A DNA stretch of 64,000 nucleotides from Bin75 sp965223955 (GTDB lineage Bacteria; Nitrospirota; Nitrospiria; Nitrospirales; UBA8639), in assembly GCA_965223955.1 (NCBI GenBank), contig OZ245029.1, forward strand, positions 1,860,001 to 1,924,000, given 5' to 3'. The notes under the pieces are model-generated. The model made no database searches, was not told the origin of the DNA, and was given only the letters and a program-made list of their open reading frames with translations. Both the position numbers and the translations under genes were made by a program. Shown here in pieces: positions 34,405-44,051 of this stretch. The first letter of the stretch is position 1. Each line of letters begins with the position of its first letter.

Positions 34405-37400
34405 ATGCCTTCCAAGCGCAAGCGTCTGATTTCCAGCCTGTTTCTCGTCATAATTCTCTGTGTCGTGGGTGTCGTGTACGTTGCGACGTTCCACATGGAG
34501 GACCTGCAACGAATGGTTCGAGATCTCATCGCAAGATCCTTTGGCGAACACGTCGTTGTCGAACAAATGCAAGTAAGCTTTTTCCCGTATCCCCAGTTGG
34601 AACTGACGGGTATCAGTATCAATGACCCCAAACAGGGCACCCCGATTTTTCAGGCCTCTCATATTCAACTGGATTTGAGTTTTTTGTCACTGATACAGGA
34701 TATGCCCATGCCGAATGCATTGATTATCGAAAATGCCTTTCTTGATCTTGAACGAAATGAAAAAGGGCAATGGAACTACCGGAACATTCTTCAACAGGAA
34801 ACAAGCGATCAGGTGGGGATAGGGACCTGGCTCTCGGGGCGTTCATTAAAATTAACCAACGGATCAGTCCATCTGGAGGATCGGTACCGCCGCGAATCCG
34901 CGTTTATCGTCCACGCAGAAGAAGTGGAATTGCAAGTGGAGCAACTCGTGCTGGATGGTCCCACGGAAGTGTTTCTTTCCGCACGATTTTCCGAACGGGA
35001 CGCGGGATCCGTCATCTCTTCCTACGGGACCCTCCAGCATATCGGCGGGTTTCTCGGGGTCGGATCAACGGCACGGCATAACGCTTCGCCTCAATTCGAT
35101 CTGCACACCCGCATGGACCTTGATCGGAAAACGCTTCTGCAACTGGCCGATCTTTTTGAAGTGCGTGGGGTGCCGGTCGGGTTCCAAGGTCGAACCAAGG
35201 CCCAAGGGCATATCCATTTTGCTCCGGGCCTTGAGGGATATGATTTGGTCTTGTCCGATCTTGTGGTTCTGACGGACAGCATTGACCTCAATGCGGAAGT
35301 GAGCGTGACGGGTTTATTGCGGCCTGAGCCTCCAACTTTCTCCAGCCAATGGACGAGTGGCCCCATGGCCGTTCAGCATCTACCGCATTTGCTTCCGCCA
35401 GAACTCGTTCCATCAGAACTATATGATGCCATTCATCGTCAAACTATCAGTGGAAAAATACAGGCGATTTCGGCAACGTTTACTGGTTCTGCCCGTAAAG
35501 AAGCCGGGTATTCTCTAACGGGCAAATTTCAATTTTCGGAAGGAACAGTGGGCTTGGGACCTAAGCTGGGAAAAATCGAAGAGATCGCATGTACCATTCA
35601 TATCGAGCCAGATCAGATTCGGCTATCGGATTTTCAGGGCCAATATGAGCAAATTCCCCTGACTCAAGGCACAGGGACGATTGTCTTCACCGAACACGGG
35701 CCTTGGTTAACGACGGAATTCGGAGGAAATGTGCCCTCAAAAAAATTCGTCGGTCTCATGCAAACCATGTTTGAGTCGAACGCTCCACAACACCCGATAC
35801 AATCTTTGCAAGGCCAGGCGGGGAGTGGATTATTGACCGTACGATTTGCCGGACCACTCAAGAATCCTCAAGCCATAACGTTTCAGAACGCCGAGTATCA
35901 TCCTGAACAGATCGCCGTACAACTTCCCGGATTACAGGCTCCCCTTACCCAAGTCGAGGGAATTCTTGCCTTTTCCAAAAAACATCTTCGCTTTGAGAAT
36001 GTAACGGGACTCTACGGACAAAGCGATTTTCAAATCGAGGGGAAGATAAAATTTGAAGAACAACTCTACCTTAAGGACGTGAGAATTCAAGGTCGTCTCA
36101 GTGACAACGATTTGTTGAATCTTTTGCCCAGCCAAACCCGTTCAGCGCAAAAGATTATTTCGGGCAAGACGGATTACCTCGTCATAGTCAACGGCAAACT
36201 GCAAAATCCTACCATGCGAGGAAGAGTGACACTCCAAGGATTGGAAATTCTTCTGCCGGGCATCCTGCACAAACCCCCGACCCTTGCCGGCAATCTGGAT
36301 TTTCACGTTCAGGTAGGCAAAAACCATCGATTCACGTTTGAACGCATGATCCTGACCCTTCCCTCTGTCCGCTTCGCAGGGCAGGGAGAGTTTCATTACG
36401 ATCAAACGTTGACCTTCAATGCTTCGCTGAAGGCTGAGCCGATAAATTTCGAGTCGTTGCCGCCGGAGCTTGAATTGTTTGATAAAACGATTTCTTCTGG
36501 AACCCTGGAAGGTTTGGTCAATCTTCGGGGAACTGGGACCGATTGGAAATCATGGAGCAAAACAGGATGGGTGGCGTTAACGAATGGAGTCGTCAAAGTC
36601 GAAGGTATAAGGTCACCGATTTCCCAGGTGGTACTTCAGGTGAAACTGGATGGACATGCCGCTGAACTGAAGCAGCTTCGATGGAATTTCGAGGAAAGCC
36701 AAGCTCAGGCCACGGGAATCATCCGCACGTGGGACAGTAAGCCGACAATGAACCTGGCACTCACTTCACCGCAATTCAATATCGATCTTCTGCTACCCAA
36801 AGAACAACCGTCTCCTCTTCGAAAGTTTTTGGAAAAAATCGCCAAAACAGCCAAAATCAAAGGGAAATTACGGTTCGATCGTGCATCGTACCACAACTTG
36901 CATTTTCAGAAATTAACCGGCCAATTGCGAATCGAGAACGGCATAATCCGTGTCGATCGCATTCGAGGGAAAGTCGATGACGGGACGATTCAAGGACGCC
37001 TTGTCGTTCATCTGCCCGTTCAACAGCCTGCCACGATGCAAACGTGGTTTAAGGTACACTCGATTCCCCTGTTAACCCTGGAACGAACCTTTTTTGATAA
37101 GGAAATGCTTGAGAAACGATTGATGACGGGCCTGTTGTCAGCGGAAGGCACACTTCAAGGACATGGCAAGAATCCCCTCGGCGTCCTCCCGACCCTCAAG
37201 GGAACGCTGAAACTCTCAATCGTAGATGGCCGGATCAAAAGAGGTATCGTGATTCCCAAAATATTGGCCCTCATGAACCTGCCGAGCATGTTGCAGGGGA
37301 CGGTCGACCTTGAGAAAGACGGCTATCCTTTTGACCGACAAGCCGGAACTTTTGCCATAGCCGAAGGCCGGATTGTCTCGAAAGACATTGTCATGGATGG

Positions 37401-37791
37401 ACCTATCCTGAAAATGACGGCTGCGGGGCAGTACGACCTGGTGAACGATGAGTTTGACGTCGTGACCGCGGCCAGCCCCTTAGGCCCGTATTTCGAGTTT
37501 TTTCAAAAAATTCCGATATTGCATCTGTTGCTTGACGGTGAAGAACGGGGAGTCGACTTGGCCATGTTTTCAGTCAAAGGCTCGCTTCATGCTCCGGCGA
37601 TCGAGCCGATGGCCGTGGAATCCGTGGCGTTCGGATTAACGGGATTTGCCAGATTGGCCCTGACAATTTTGAAAAATACGCTCACTTTGCCACAGAAAAT
37701 ATTGTTCCCGGAGGAAAATACAGAACCTGGTTCCCAATTGAATGATCCCAAGGAGCAAAAGTCTGAGGATATGGACATGGAAAGTTATTGA
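34405..37791 (+). CDS. AsmA-like inner-membrane protein
   Basis: A protein of about 1128 residues. An N-terminal membrane anchor (MPSKRKRLISSLFLVIILCVVGVVYV) is followed by a long, repetitive beta-rich periplasmic region. The early segment IARSFGEHVVVEQMQVSFFPYPQLELTGISI matches AsmA-family N-termini, and the C-terminal part (LIVPKILALMNLPSMLQ-type sequence, then VGDDEFDVVTAASPLGPYFEF-like) matches the AsmA-like C-terminal domain. AsmA family proteins carry lipids between inner and outer membranes. No ribosome site is clear; a TTG at 34342 is a longer option. It is monocistronic. Confidence 0.8.
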   Translation: MPSKRKRLISSLFLVIILCVVGVVYVATFHMEDLQRMVRDLIARSFGEHVVVEQMQVSFFPYPQLELTGISINDPKQGTPIFQASHIQLDLSFLSLIQDMPMPNALIIENAFLDLERNEKGQWNYRNILQQETSDQVGIGTWLSGRSLKLTNGSVHLEDRYRRESAFIVHAEEVELQVEQLVLDGPTEVFLSARFSERDAGSVISSYGTLQHIGGFLGVGSTARHNASPQFDLHTRMDLDRKTLLQLADLFEVRGVPVGFQGRTKAQGHIHFAPGLEGYDLVLSDLVVLTDSIDLNAEVSVTGLLRPEPPTFSSQWTSGPMAVQHLPHLLPPELVPSELYDAIHRQTISGKIQAISATFTGSARKEAGYSLTGKFQFSEGTVGLGPKLGKIEEIACTIHIEPDQIRLSDFQGQYEQIPLTQGTGTIVFTEHGPWLTTEFGGNVPSKKFVGLMQTMFESNAPQHPIQSLQGQAGSGLLTVRFAGPLKNPQAITFQNAEYHPEQIAVQLPGLQAPLTQVEGILAFSKKHLRFENVTGLYGQSDFQIEGKIKFEEQLYLKDVRIQGRLSDNDLLNLLPSQTRSAQKIISGKTDYLVIVNGKLQNPTMRGRVTLQGLEILLPGILHKPPTLAGNLDFHVQVGKNHRFTFERMILTLPSVRFAGQGEFHYDQTLTFNASLKAEPINFESLPPELELFDKTISSGTLEGLVNLRGTGTDWKSWSKTGWVALTNGVVKVEGIRSPISQVVLQVKLDGHAAELKQLRWNFEESQAQATGIIRTWDSKPTMNLALTSPQFNIDLLLPKEQPSPLRKFLEKIAKTAKIKGKLRFDRASYHNLHFQKLTGQLRIENGIIRVDRIRGKVDDGTIQGRLVVHLPVQQPATMQTWFKVHSIPLLTLERTFFDKEMLEKRLMTGLLSAEGTLQGHGKNPLGVLPTLKGTLKLSIVDGRIKRGIVIPKILALMNLPSMLQGTVDLEKDGYPFDRQAGTFAIAEGRIVSKDIVMDGPILKMTAAGQYDLVNDEFDVVTAASPLGPYFEFFQKIPILHLLLDGEERGVDLAMFSVKGSLHAPAIEPMAVESVAFGLTGFARLALTILKNTLTLPQKILFPEENTEPGSQLNDPKEQKSEDMDMESY

Positions 37792-37916
37792 ACGTTTCTC
37801 ATCACAGATCTTTCCAGTCCTTCAGCAACAGGACTTTCCACCATTGTCCTGTCTCCTCTCTCCCCAAAAGGCTGAAAAGCAGAAGGGCCTCTCTCTGATT
37901 TCCATTGGCAGATGAT

Positions 37917-38360
37917 ATGGGGAAAGCATACCGGTTTCGCGATGAGATTGTCCTGGGCGACCTTGCTTTTGAAGCCACCGGCGATTCGGTGTCCGAGTTG
38001 TTTGCGGCTGCGGCATTGGCCGTGATCGAATCAATGGTGGACCCCCTGAGCGTGGAGACGAGTTGGACGCAAGCGGTTCGACTTTCCGAAGCTGAAATAG
38101 AGGATTTGCTCTTCGAATGGTTGAACGCCATCGTGTTTGTCAAGGATATGGAAGGGGTTGTGTTTCATGACGTCCGTGCAACGGTGAGCCGTGATTCAGA
38201 GAAGAACCTGTGGCATCTTGAGGCCGTACTCATCGGTGACCGGGTTGATGCAACCCGACAGGATGTACGAACCGACGTAAAGGCGGTGACCAAACATTTG
38301 TATGAAGTCAGACAACAAGAAGAAGGTGCCTGGTATGCTCACGTGGTTCTAGACGTGTAA
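37917..38360 (+). CDS. Archease
   Basis: A 147-residue archease, a metal-dependent cofactor that activates the RNA ligase RtcB. Family features are AAALAVIESMVDP, LLFEWLNAIVFVKDMEGVVF and the C-terminal VKAVTKHLYEVRQQEEGAWYAHVVLDV. The usual HTAD motif near the N-terminus is altered to a segment ending LGDLAF, though the Asp is kept. The start is placed at the ATG at 37917; a TTG at 37905 is possible. rtcB follows 85 bp downstream, which confirms the pairing. Confidence 0.85.
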   Translation: MGKAYRFRDEIVLGDLAFEATGDSVSELFAAAALAVIESMVDPLSVETSWTQAVRLSEAEIEDLLFEWLNAIVFVKDMEGVVFHDVRATVSRDSEKNLWHLEAVLIGDRVDATRQDVRTDVKAVTKHLYEVRQQEEGAWYAHVVLDV

Positions 38361-38445
38361 CACGATTCAATGAGTTTGCCAGACTCAATTTTTGCATGAA
38401 TAGCTTGAACGGCAACCGAAAATATTTATTGAGGTTTTTGGGTTC

Positions 38446-39897
38446 ATGAAACTCGCCACTGCAATGAAAGTCAATCGGCTTACCGACGTCGTATGGGAAA
38501 TTCCCAAGACGGAAAAGCCGGGCATGCTGGTTCCCGCCAGAATTTATGGAACGGAAAAGATTCTCAGGGCAATGGATGCCGGCATGTTTGAGCAAGTGAC
38601 GAACGTGGCGTGTTTGCCCGGCATTCAACGGTATGCCCTGTGCATGCCGGATGGACATTGGGGCTATGGATTTCCCATCGGGGGCGTTGCGGCATTCGAC
38701 GTTGGGAAGGGCATTATTTCTCCGGGGGGCGTGGGCTATGATATCAATTGCGGGATGCGGCTGATCCGTACGGATTTGACGCTGGCCGACGTGAAACCGA
38801 GGCTGGATGCCCTGATGACGGAGTTGTTTCGCACGGTCCCTGCCGGCGTCGGGTCGAAAGGCTTCGTGAATCTGTCCCGTCGGACCTTTCAGGAAATGAT
38901 GCGGAAAGGAGCACGATGGAGCGTCGAACAAGGGTATGGATGGGACAGTGATCTCACCCATACGGAAGAAGAAGGCTGTCTGACGGAAGCCGACCCCGAA
39001 CACGTTTCCGAACAAGCCTGCCAGCGGGGAATGGGACAATTGGGCACATTGGGATCGGGGAATCATTACCTTGAAGTCCAGGTGGTTCGGAATGACCGCA
39101 TTTACGATCGACACGTGGCTGAACAATTCGGCATTCATGGGGATGACCAAATTGTGATCATGGTTCATTGTGGGTCTCGATGCCTTGGGCACCAAGTCGG
39201 CACCGATTACCTACGGATTTTTGAAAAGGCCATGAAACGCTATGGCATCACCGTGAAGGATCAACAATTGGCCTGTGCGCCTTATCAATCACCGGAGGGG
39301 CAGAACTATTTTTCGGCAATGAACTGTGCGGCAAACACGGCCTTTGCCAATCGGCAGGTTATTGCCCATCAAATTCGCGAAGCCTTTCGGAAGGTGTTCC
39401 AACAATCCCCCGAGAGGCTCGGCATGCGCCAGGTCTATGACGTGGCCCATAATATCGCTAAAGTTGAACGTTGCGAAAAGACGCAATTCCTGGTCCATCG
39501 TAAAGGCGCGACCCGGGCGTTTGGCCCGGGGAGTCCCGATGTCCCGGAACCATTCCGAAAAGTCGGCCAACCGGTGCTCTGCGGCGGGTCCATGGAAATG
39601 GGGTCATACCTGCTGGTGGGTACGGTGCAAGCCAATACGGAATCCTTCGGGTCTACGATGCATGGCGCCGGCCGGACGATGTCTCGGGCGCAAGCAAGAC
39701 GATCGGTTCGTGGGGCGACCCTTCAACAAGACATGGCCCAACGGGGCATCCTGGTGAAAGCGGTCTCGATGTCGGGATTGGCCGAAGAAGCAGGATTCGC
39801 GTATAAAAATATTGCCGACGTCGTGGAATCGGTGGAGACTGCCGGAATCACCAGAAAAGTGGCCGAATTATTACCGATAGGTAACATCAAAGGGTAA
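38446..39897 (+). CDS. rtcB: RNA-splicing ligase RtcB
   Basis: GTP-dependent RNA ligase joining 2',3'-cyclic phosphate (or 3'-phosphate) and 5'-OH ends. 483 residues. The active-site elements are GGVGYDINCGMR (metal-binding Cys), GSGNHYLEV, VHCGSR and STMHGAGRTMSR, with the guanylylated histidine His406 (MHGAGR). The protein is uninterrupted, without an intein. It is downstream of an archease gene, its activator. In bacteria this pair repairs cleaved RNA, for example after toxin attack, and a MazF-type toxin lies 8 kb away. No RtcR regulator is seen. Confidence 0.95.
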   Translation: MKLATAMKVNRLTDVVWEIPKTEKPGMLVPARIYGTEKILRAMDAGMFEQVTNVACLPGIQRYALCMPDGHWGYGFPIGGVAAFDVGKGIISPGGVGYDINCGMRLIRTDLTLADVKPRLDALMTELFRTVPAGVGSKGFVNLSRRTFQEMMRKGARWSVEQGYGWDSDLTHTEEEGCLTEADPEHVSEQACQRGMGQLGTLGSGNHYLEVQVVRNDRIYDRHVAEQFGIHGDDQIVIMVHCGSRCLGHQVGTDYLRIFEKAMKRYGITVKDQQLACAPYQSPEGQNYFSAMNCAANTAFANRQVIAHQIREAFRKVFQQSPERLGMRQVYDVAHNIAKVERCEKTQFLVHRKGATRAFGPGSPDVPEPFRKVGQPVLCGGSMEMGSYLLVGTVQANTESFGSTMHGAGRTMSRAQARRSVRGATLQQDMAQRGILVKAVSMSGLAEEAGFAYKNIADVVESVETAGITRKVAELLPIGNIKG

Positions 39898-39945
39898 GAT
39901 ACCAGAAACCGGCATGTCTCACGAAATCGATAAAAGGTTTGGGAA

Positions 39946-40977
39946 ATGATCCCCACTGTGGAATGGAAAGAGGGGGGCGTGTGGCTCCTTGATCAAAGTC
40001 AGTTGCCCGGCCACACCAGACTGCTCGAGTGCAAAGACGTTGATGCAGTGGCATCCGCCATTCAAGGGCTGAAGGTGCGAGGGGCACCTGCCATTGGCGT
40101 GACCGCAGCCATGGGGGTCGCATTGGGAGCGCAATCCGTATTCGAGACCGATGTCTCGAGGTTTGAACAAAAAGTCCTGGCCATTTGCGATCAATTAGCT
40201 GCAACTCGACCCACGGCCGTGAATCTTTTTTGGGCTCTTGCGCGCATGAAGGACGTGTTAGGGGAACACCGTGACCGCACGGTGCCTGAGATCCAATCTC
40301 GACTCGTACAGGAAGCCTTGGCCATTCAACGGGAAGATATTGCCATGTGTAAGGCCATGGGCCAAAAAGGAGCCCATCTCATCAAGGATGGGCACAACAT
40401 TTTGACGCATTGCAATGCAGGGGCCTTGGCAACCGCCGGATATGGTACGGCTTTGGGAGTGGTCAGGGCGGCGGTGGAGCAGGGGAAAAAGGTTCACGTT
40501 TTTGTGAATGAAACCCGGCCCGTCCTTCAAGGGTCCAGGTTGACGGCTTGGGAGTTGATGGAAGACGGCATTCCCGTCACCCTGATCACGGACAGCATGG
40601 CCGGCGTTGTCATGCAGCAAGGGAAAATCGATCTGTGCGTGGTCGGTGCCGACCGGATTGCTGCCAACGGCGACGTGGCGAATAAAATCGGGACGTATGC
40701 CGTCGCGGTCCTCGCCAAGGCCCATGGCATCCCCTTTTACGTTGCGGCACCTTCTTCTACCATCGACGTTTCGACGCCATCCGGTTCCGCTATTCCTATT
40801 GAAGAACGCCCCGGTCATGAAGTGACCACCATCAATGGGGAGGCATGGATTGCCCCAAAAGGCGTAGCAGTCTTTAACCCGGCCTTTGACGTGACTCCTG
40901 CCGAGTACGTCACCGGGATCATTACGGAGCAGGGGATCGTGACTCCGGACCGGATTGCAGAACAGTTTAAGCGCTGA
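39946..40977 (+). CDS. mtnA: S-methyl-5-thioribose-1-phosphate isomerase
   Basis: Methionine salvage enzyme converting methylthioribose-1-phosphate to methylthioribulose-1-phosphate. 343 residues, eIF2B-alpha/MtnA fold. Conserved segments are LKVRGAPAIGVTAAMGVALG, ILTHCNAGALATAGYGTALGVVRA (catalytic Cys in HCNAGALAT), VNETRPVLQGSRLTAWEL, LCVVGADRIAANGDVANKIGTY and VAAPSSTID. The catalytic Asp lies in VVGADRIAANGD. Upstream rtcB ends 48 bp before. No other methionine-salvage gene is nearby, and a role in another thio-sugar route cannot be ruled out. Confidence 0.93.
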   Translation: MIPTVEWKEGGVWLLDQSQLPGHTRLLECKDVDAVASAIQGLKVRGAPAIGVTAAMGVALGAQSVFETDVSRFEQKVLAICDQLAATRPTAVNLFWALARMKDVLGEHRDRTVPEIQSRLVQEALAIQREDIAMCKAMGQKGAHLIKDGHNILTHCNAGALATAGYGTALGVVRAAVEQGKKVHVFVNETRPVLQGSRLTAWELMEDGIPVTLITDSMAGVVMQQGKIDLCVVGADRIAANGDVANKIGTYAVAVLAKAHGIPFYVAAPSSTIDVSTPSGSAIPIEERPGHEVTTINGEAWIAPKGVAVFNPAFDVTPAEYVTGIITEQGIVTPDRIAEQFKR

Positions 40978-41025
40978 AGGAAGATCCGGCTTCGCCTAAG
41001 GAACCTCTGAGGCGCAAGGTGGAAC

Positions 41026-41409
41026 ATGAGAAACGAAGTTCCCAATAAGCCACGGTCCGGATTCCTTATTTATGACTCCCATTGTCGTCTTTGCGTGACA
41101 GTGAAGCGGAAATTAGAGCAGTGTTCCGAAGATATTCAGTTTGTACCCTATGAAAGTCAAAAGGCTGCCGAATGTCTGGGAAAAAGCCATCAACCCGGAT
41201 GTCGGCCTTCCATGGCCTATTGGGTCGATGAGAAGGGAGCGGTTATTGGTGGGCTGGAAGCGTTTCTTCCGTTTCTTCATGGACTGACGGGCGGAAAAAT
41301 CTTCATGTTTTTCTGGAGGTTCCGCGCATGGCGTCAGATCACAATTGCACTATATGAATTTGTGGCCAAGCATCGCTATCGTTGGTTTGGTGTGAGTGAG
41401 AAATCCTAG
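41026..41409 (+). CDS. DCC-family (DUF393) thiol oxidoreductase-like protein
   Basis: A 127-residue protein of the DUF393 (DCC) family. It is named for the N-terminal motif DxxCxxC, seen here as IYDSHCRLC (Cys20, Cys23). The body has the family's thioredoxin-like pattern (FVPYESQKAAECLG) and ends in a helical C-terminal segment RFRAWRQITIALYEFVAKHRYRWFG. The activity is thought to be disulfide exchange, but experimental support is limited. It follows mtnA by 48 bp and may share its transcript. Confidence 0.8.
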   Translation: MRNEVPNKPRSGFLIYDSHCRLCVTVKRKLEQCSEDIQFVPYESQKAAECLGKSHQPGCRPSMAYWVDEKGAVIGGLEAFLPFLHGLTGGKIFMFFWRFRAWRQITIALYEFVAKHRYRWFGVSEKS

Positions 41410-41437
41410 TTCAACCCTGTTTATAGCCGGGCCAATC

Positions 41438-42061
41438 TCAGGAGGATTCCTCAGGAAGGCGAAACTTGAGCACCTGTCCTTGGACTTCGACTTTTTCCAG
41501 AAATTCCCCGAAGCCTTCCGCGACCACTTCTCCGATAAGTTTTTCCAGATCCTCTTCAGAGAAGAACACTTCATTGTCCGTTCCGCCAACCCCGATAGCG
41601 ATCCGGACGGTGCTTTTGTCGGCTGCGTTATGGACCGTAAATGACATGACTGTGTCAACTTCGAGGAAGGTGGAAAGAGGTCTATCGGTAGCCCGTACCA
41701 TGAACTTTTGGATGGTCGGCTCAATGCTGACATCGGCGGGTCCTGCGCCATTGGCCGGTGAGGCAGAAAGTCCCGCTTGATTCAAAAAATCGACGAAAGA
41801 ACTCGTGACGCGTTGACTGAGAGTGCCGTCCATCACGTCAAAATACGTTTGGCCTCCACCACCACGTGCCCGCATGCCCAAGTGCTCGGATGACTGTCGT
41901 CGATCATCGAATGGAGAAACCGAAACGGTAAGGGGAGAGCCTTTGGAATCAACTGCGGACTCCACGTGCTGGATACGTAATTTGACAATTTCTCCAGTCC
42001 CTTGACATCCGGAAATAAACAGAGCTGCCAAGAGGAATCCTGCCAGACACAATGGTTTCAT
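41438..42061 (-). CDS. YajG-like outer-membrane lipoprotein
   Basis: A 207-residue lipoprotein. The signal peptide ends in lipobox LFISGC, with Cys19 as the lipidation site. The mature part contains SVSPFDDRRQSSEHLGMRARGGGGQTYFDVMDGTLSQRVTSSFVDFLNQAG, resembling the YajG family. AGGAGTG precedes the ATG on the minus strand. It probably faces the periplasm at the outer membrane. The gene converges on the DUF393 gene with 28 bp between. No function is known for this family. Confidence 0.78.
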   Translation of the reverse strand: MKPLCLAGFLLAALFISGCQGTGEIVKLRIQHVESAVDSKGSPLTVSVSPFDDRRQSSEHLGMRARGGGGQTYFDVMDGTLSQRVTSSFVDFLNQAGLSASPANGAGPADVSIEPTIQKFMVRATDRPLSTFLEVDTVMSFTVHNAADKSTVRIAIGVGGTDNEVFFSEEDLEKLIGEVVAEGFGEFLEKVEVQGQVLKFRLPEESS

Positions 42062-42301
42062 GAGGCGACACTCCTTTTTCCTATGTGGTTCAACAAATGA
42101 TGCTACACGTCAAGAGTGCATTTTTGATAACGGTTTCGGCACTCAATTCTTTACCCAACAGTTATCCGATAACACTATGACAAGCCAACAAGAAAATACA
42201 AGCGTTATCTTGCGCAATAAGGTATAAACTGTAACATTTGACTTTCATGACGGCTCCTTGACACTATCAGGTGCCGTTCTTTTATCCCCTTATTTTCCCT
42301 C

Positions 42302-42679
42302 ATGTGGAATCGAAATTTTCTCTTTCGGGCTCATGAAGCCGTCCCGTTACCTGAAACGGAGAATGACGTCTTTCATGAAACGGATCCGGCGCTGGACAGC
42401 TCGGGCTTGACCATGGACAAGTATATCTCGGTCTGGCTCCAGGGGGAGGGAGAAAACGATGAACCCTCGGCCTATACCAACGTCTATGTCCGGACCGCCA
42501 CGCTCGACCCTGTTAAAAAGGTTGGGTTTTTGCAGCCCTTGCAAGGCCGTTCCCACCAGATCAAACAAATGCTCTCTCCCGAACAGAAAGCATTTTTGAA
42601 AGATTGGCTGAAAAACACGAACTCCACGGCATGGGAAGAAGCCGACGAGCATTTTCAAAAAATATTTGAATCCGAGTAG
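42302..42679 (+). CDS. Hypothetical protein
   Basis: Unrecognised 125-residue soluble protein, acidic at both ends. The sequence VYVRTATLDPVKKVGFLQPLQGRSHQIKQMLSPEQKAFLKDWLKN suggests a small mixed alpha/beta domain with a C-terminal helix. There are no cysteines, signal or membrane segment. The upstream 240-bp gap contains a weak TTGACA (42258) with 17-base spacing to TTTATC (42281), so transcription may begin just before the ATG, leaving little room for a ribosome site. It lies upstream of the FAD-dependent gene. Confidence 0.6.
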   Translation: MWNRNFLFRAHEAVPLPETENDVFHETDPALDSSGLTMDKYISVWLQGEGENDEPSAYTNVYVRTATLDPVKKVGFLQPLQGRSHQIKQMLSPEQKAFLKDWLKNTNSTAWEEADEHFQKIFESE

Positions 42680-42740
42680 ACGGTTTTTCCCGGGAACTAT
42701 GCCCTAAGCCCTTCGTTTCGCTCCTTTCCCTTCGTTTTGT

Positions 42741-44012
42741 ATGGATATGCAAGTTGATGTCGTTGTGGTCGGTGCCGGAGGTGGCGGAGCGGTCCTGGGC
42801 CTTTTGCTCGCCAATAAAGGAATTCGAACCCTCGTGCTAGAACAAGCCTCGGGTCCTCCCCACGGCATACGAGGAGAAATTCTTCAGCCAAACGGGCAAA
42901 AAATCTTGGACGAATTAGGTCTGTTGGCTCAACTGCCGAAAGACGCGGTGCAGCCCGTTCGACATTTTCATTTTCGGCAAATTGGTGGGAATCGGCTGTG
43001 TTCGATTGACTACGGCGAACTGCCTCCTCCCTATAATCACGCCCTCGTCACCTTACCGCATGCCGCTCATCGGACGGTGCTGGAAGCCTTGGAGAAACAG
43101 AATCCCGGAGGCTTGTGGTACAACGCGTCTTTTACCGATGTCTTGAAAAAAGACGAAAAAATCATTGGGGTAAAAGCAGACGTTCAAGGCAAGCCCGTAC
43201 ACATTTCTGCCAAATTAGTCGTCGGAGCTGATGGACCAGCCTCCAAAGTTCGTGAAGCTCTCGACATTCCAACCAAACTGTATCGGTACCCCGAAAGCTA
43301 TCTTGTCGCCATACTGGACTGTCCCGAGAGATTGGATGAAGCGCAATACTTTCTCGGGAAAAAAGAAATTCTGGGTTTATTCCCGGCCGCAAAAGAGAAA
43401 ATTTATCTCGTCTACTTGATCGACGCCGAATCCCGGAACGCGATACACGCAGCCGGAGTCGAACCACTTCAAAAACGCTGGTCTGGCATTTATCCTGAAT
43501 TGTCGGCTACGTTTCAAGGCTTCACAAGCTGGGAGCAATCAACGGTGATGCCCACGGGTCGAACCCGTGCGCAAACGTGGGTCACCGATGGGGCCGTGCT
43601 GATCGGGGATGCCGCCCATGGGATGAATCCCCATGCCTCTCAAGGACGCATGCAGGCCATGGTCGACGCCACGGTATTGGCAGAGTTAATTCCTTCGTGT
43701 TTGGCAGAAGACAATTTTGGGGGACCGCGCTTGAAAGTGTATGAAAAGCAGCGTCGCCCGAAAGTCGAAATGTTGCAGAGGCTTGCCGATGAAGAGGCAT
43801 TTTTTTGGAATACGGGGAACCCCGTGCTCGCCTGGCTGCGCAACCGGGTCTTTTCCACCATCGATCAAAACCGGCGGCTCAAATATCAAGTCCTGACTGC
43901 GACCGCCGGACTTCGTGAGACTCCACCATTGGGGATGCTGGATCGCTTCCTGGCCCTGGGACTGGTGCCGGATCCCCGTGCCGATCAACGACCACCTCAT
44001 GTCCTTTCGTAA
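42741..44012 (+). CDS. FAD-dependent monooxygenase-like protein
   Basis: A 423-residue flavoprotein of the UbiH/PHBH class. It has an N-terminal dinucleotide site VVVVGAGGGGAVLGLLLANKGIRTLVLEQ, the DG motif VVGADGPASKVREAL and the FAD ribityl motif VLIGDAAHGMNPHASQGRM. These are the three hallmark elements. The substrate is not evident; hydroxylation of a quinone precursor, a geranylgeranyl-reductase-like role or halogenation are alternatives. It lies 61 bp after the 125-aa gene and 39 bp before the nucleotidyltransferase-like gene, so co-transcription is possible. Confidence 0.8.
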   Translation: MDMQVDVVVVGAGGGGAVLGLLLANKGIRTLVLEQASGPPHGIRGEILQPNGQKILDELGLLAQLPKDAVQPVRHFHFRQIGGNRLCSIDYGELPPPYNHALVTLPHAAHRTVLEALEKQNPGGLWYNASFTDVLKKDEKIIGVKADVQGKPVHISAKLVVGADGPASKVREALDIPTKLYRYPESYLVAILDCPERLDEAQYFLGKKEILGLFPAAKEKIYLVYLIDAESRNAIHAAGVEPLQKRWSGIYPELSATFQGFTSWEQSTVMPTGRTRAQTWVTDGAVLIGDAAHGMNPHASQGRMQAMVDATVLAELIPSCLAEDNFGGPRLKVYEKQRRPKVEMLQRLADEEAFFWNTGNPVLAWLRNRVFSTIDQNRRLKYQVLTATAGLRETPPLGMLDRFLALGLVPDPRADQRPPHVLS

Positions 44013-44051
44013 GATCAATTTCCACGACACCTTACGTGCGAGGCAATAAGA

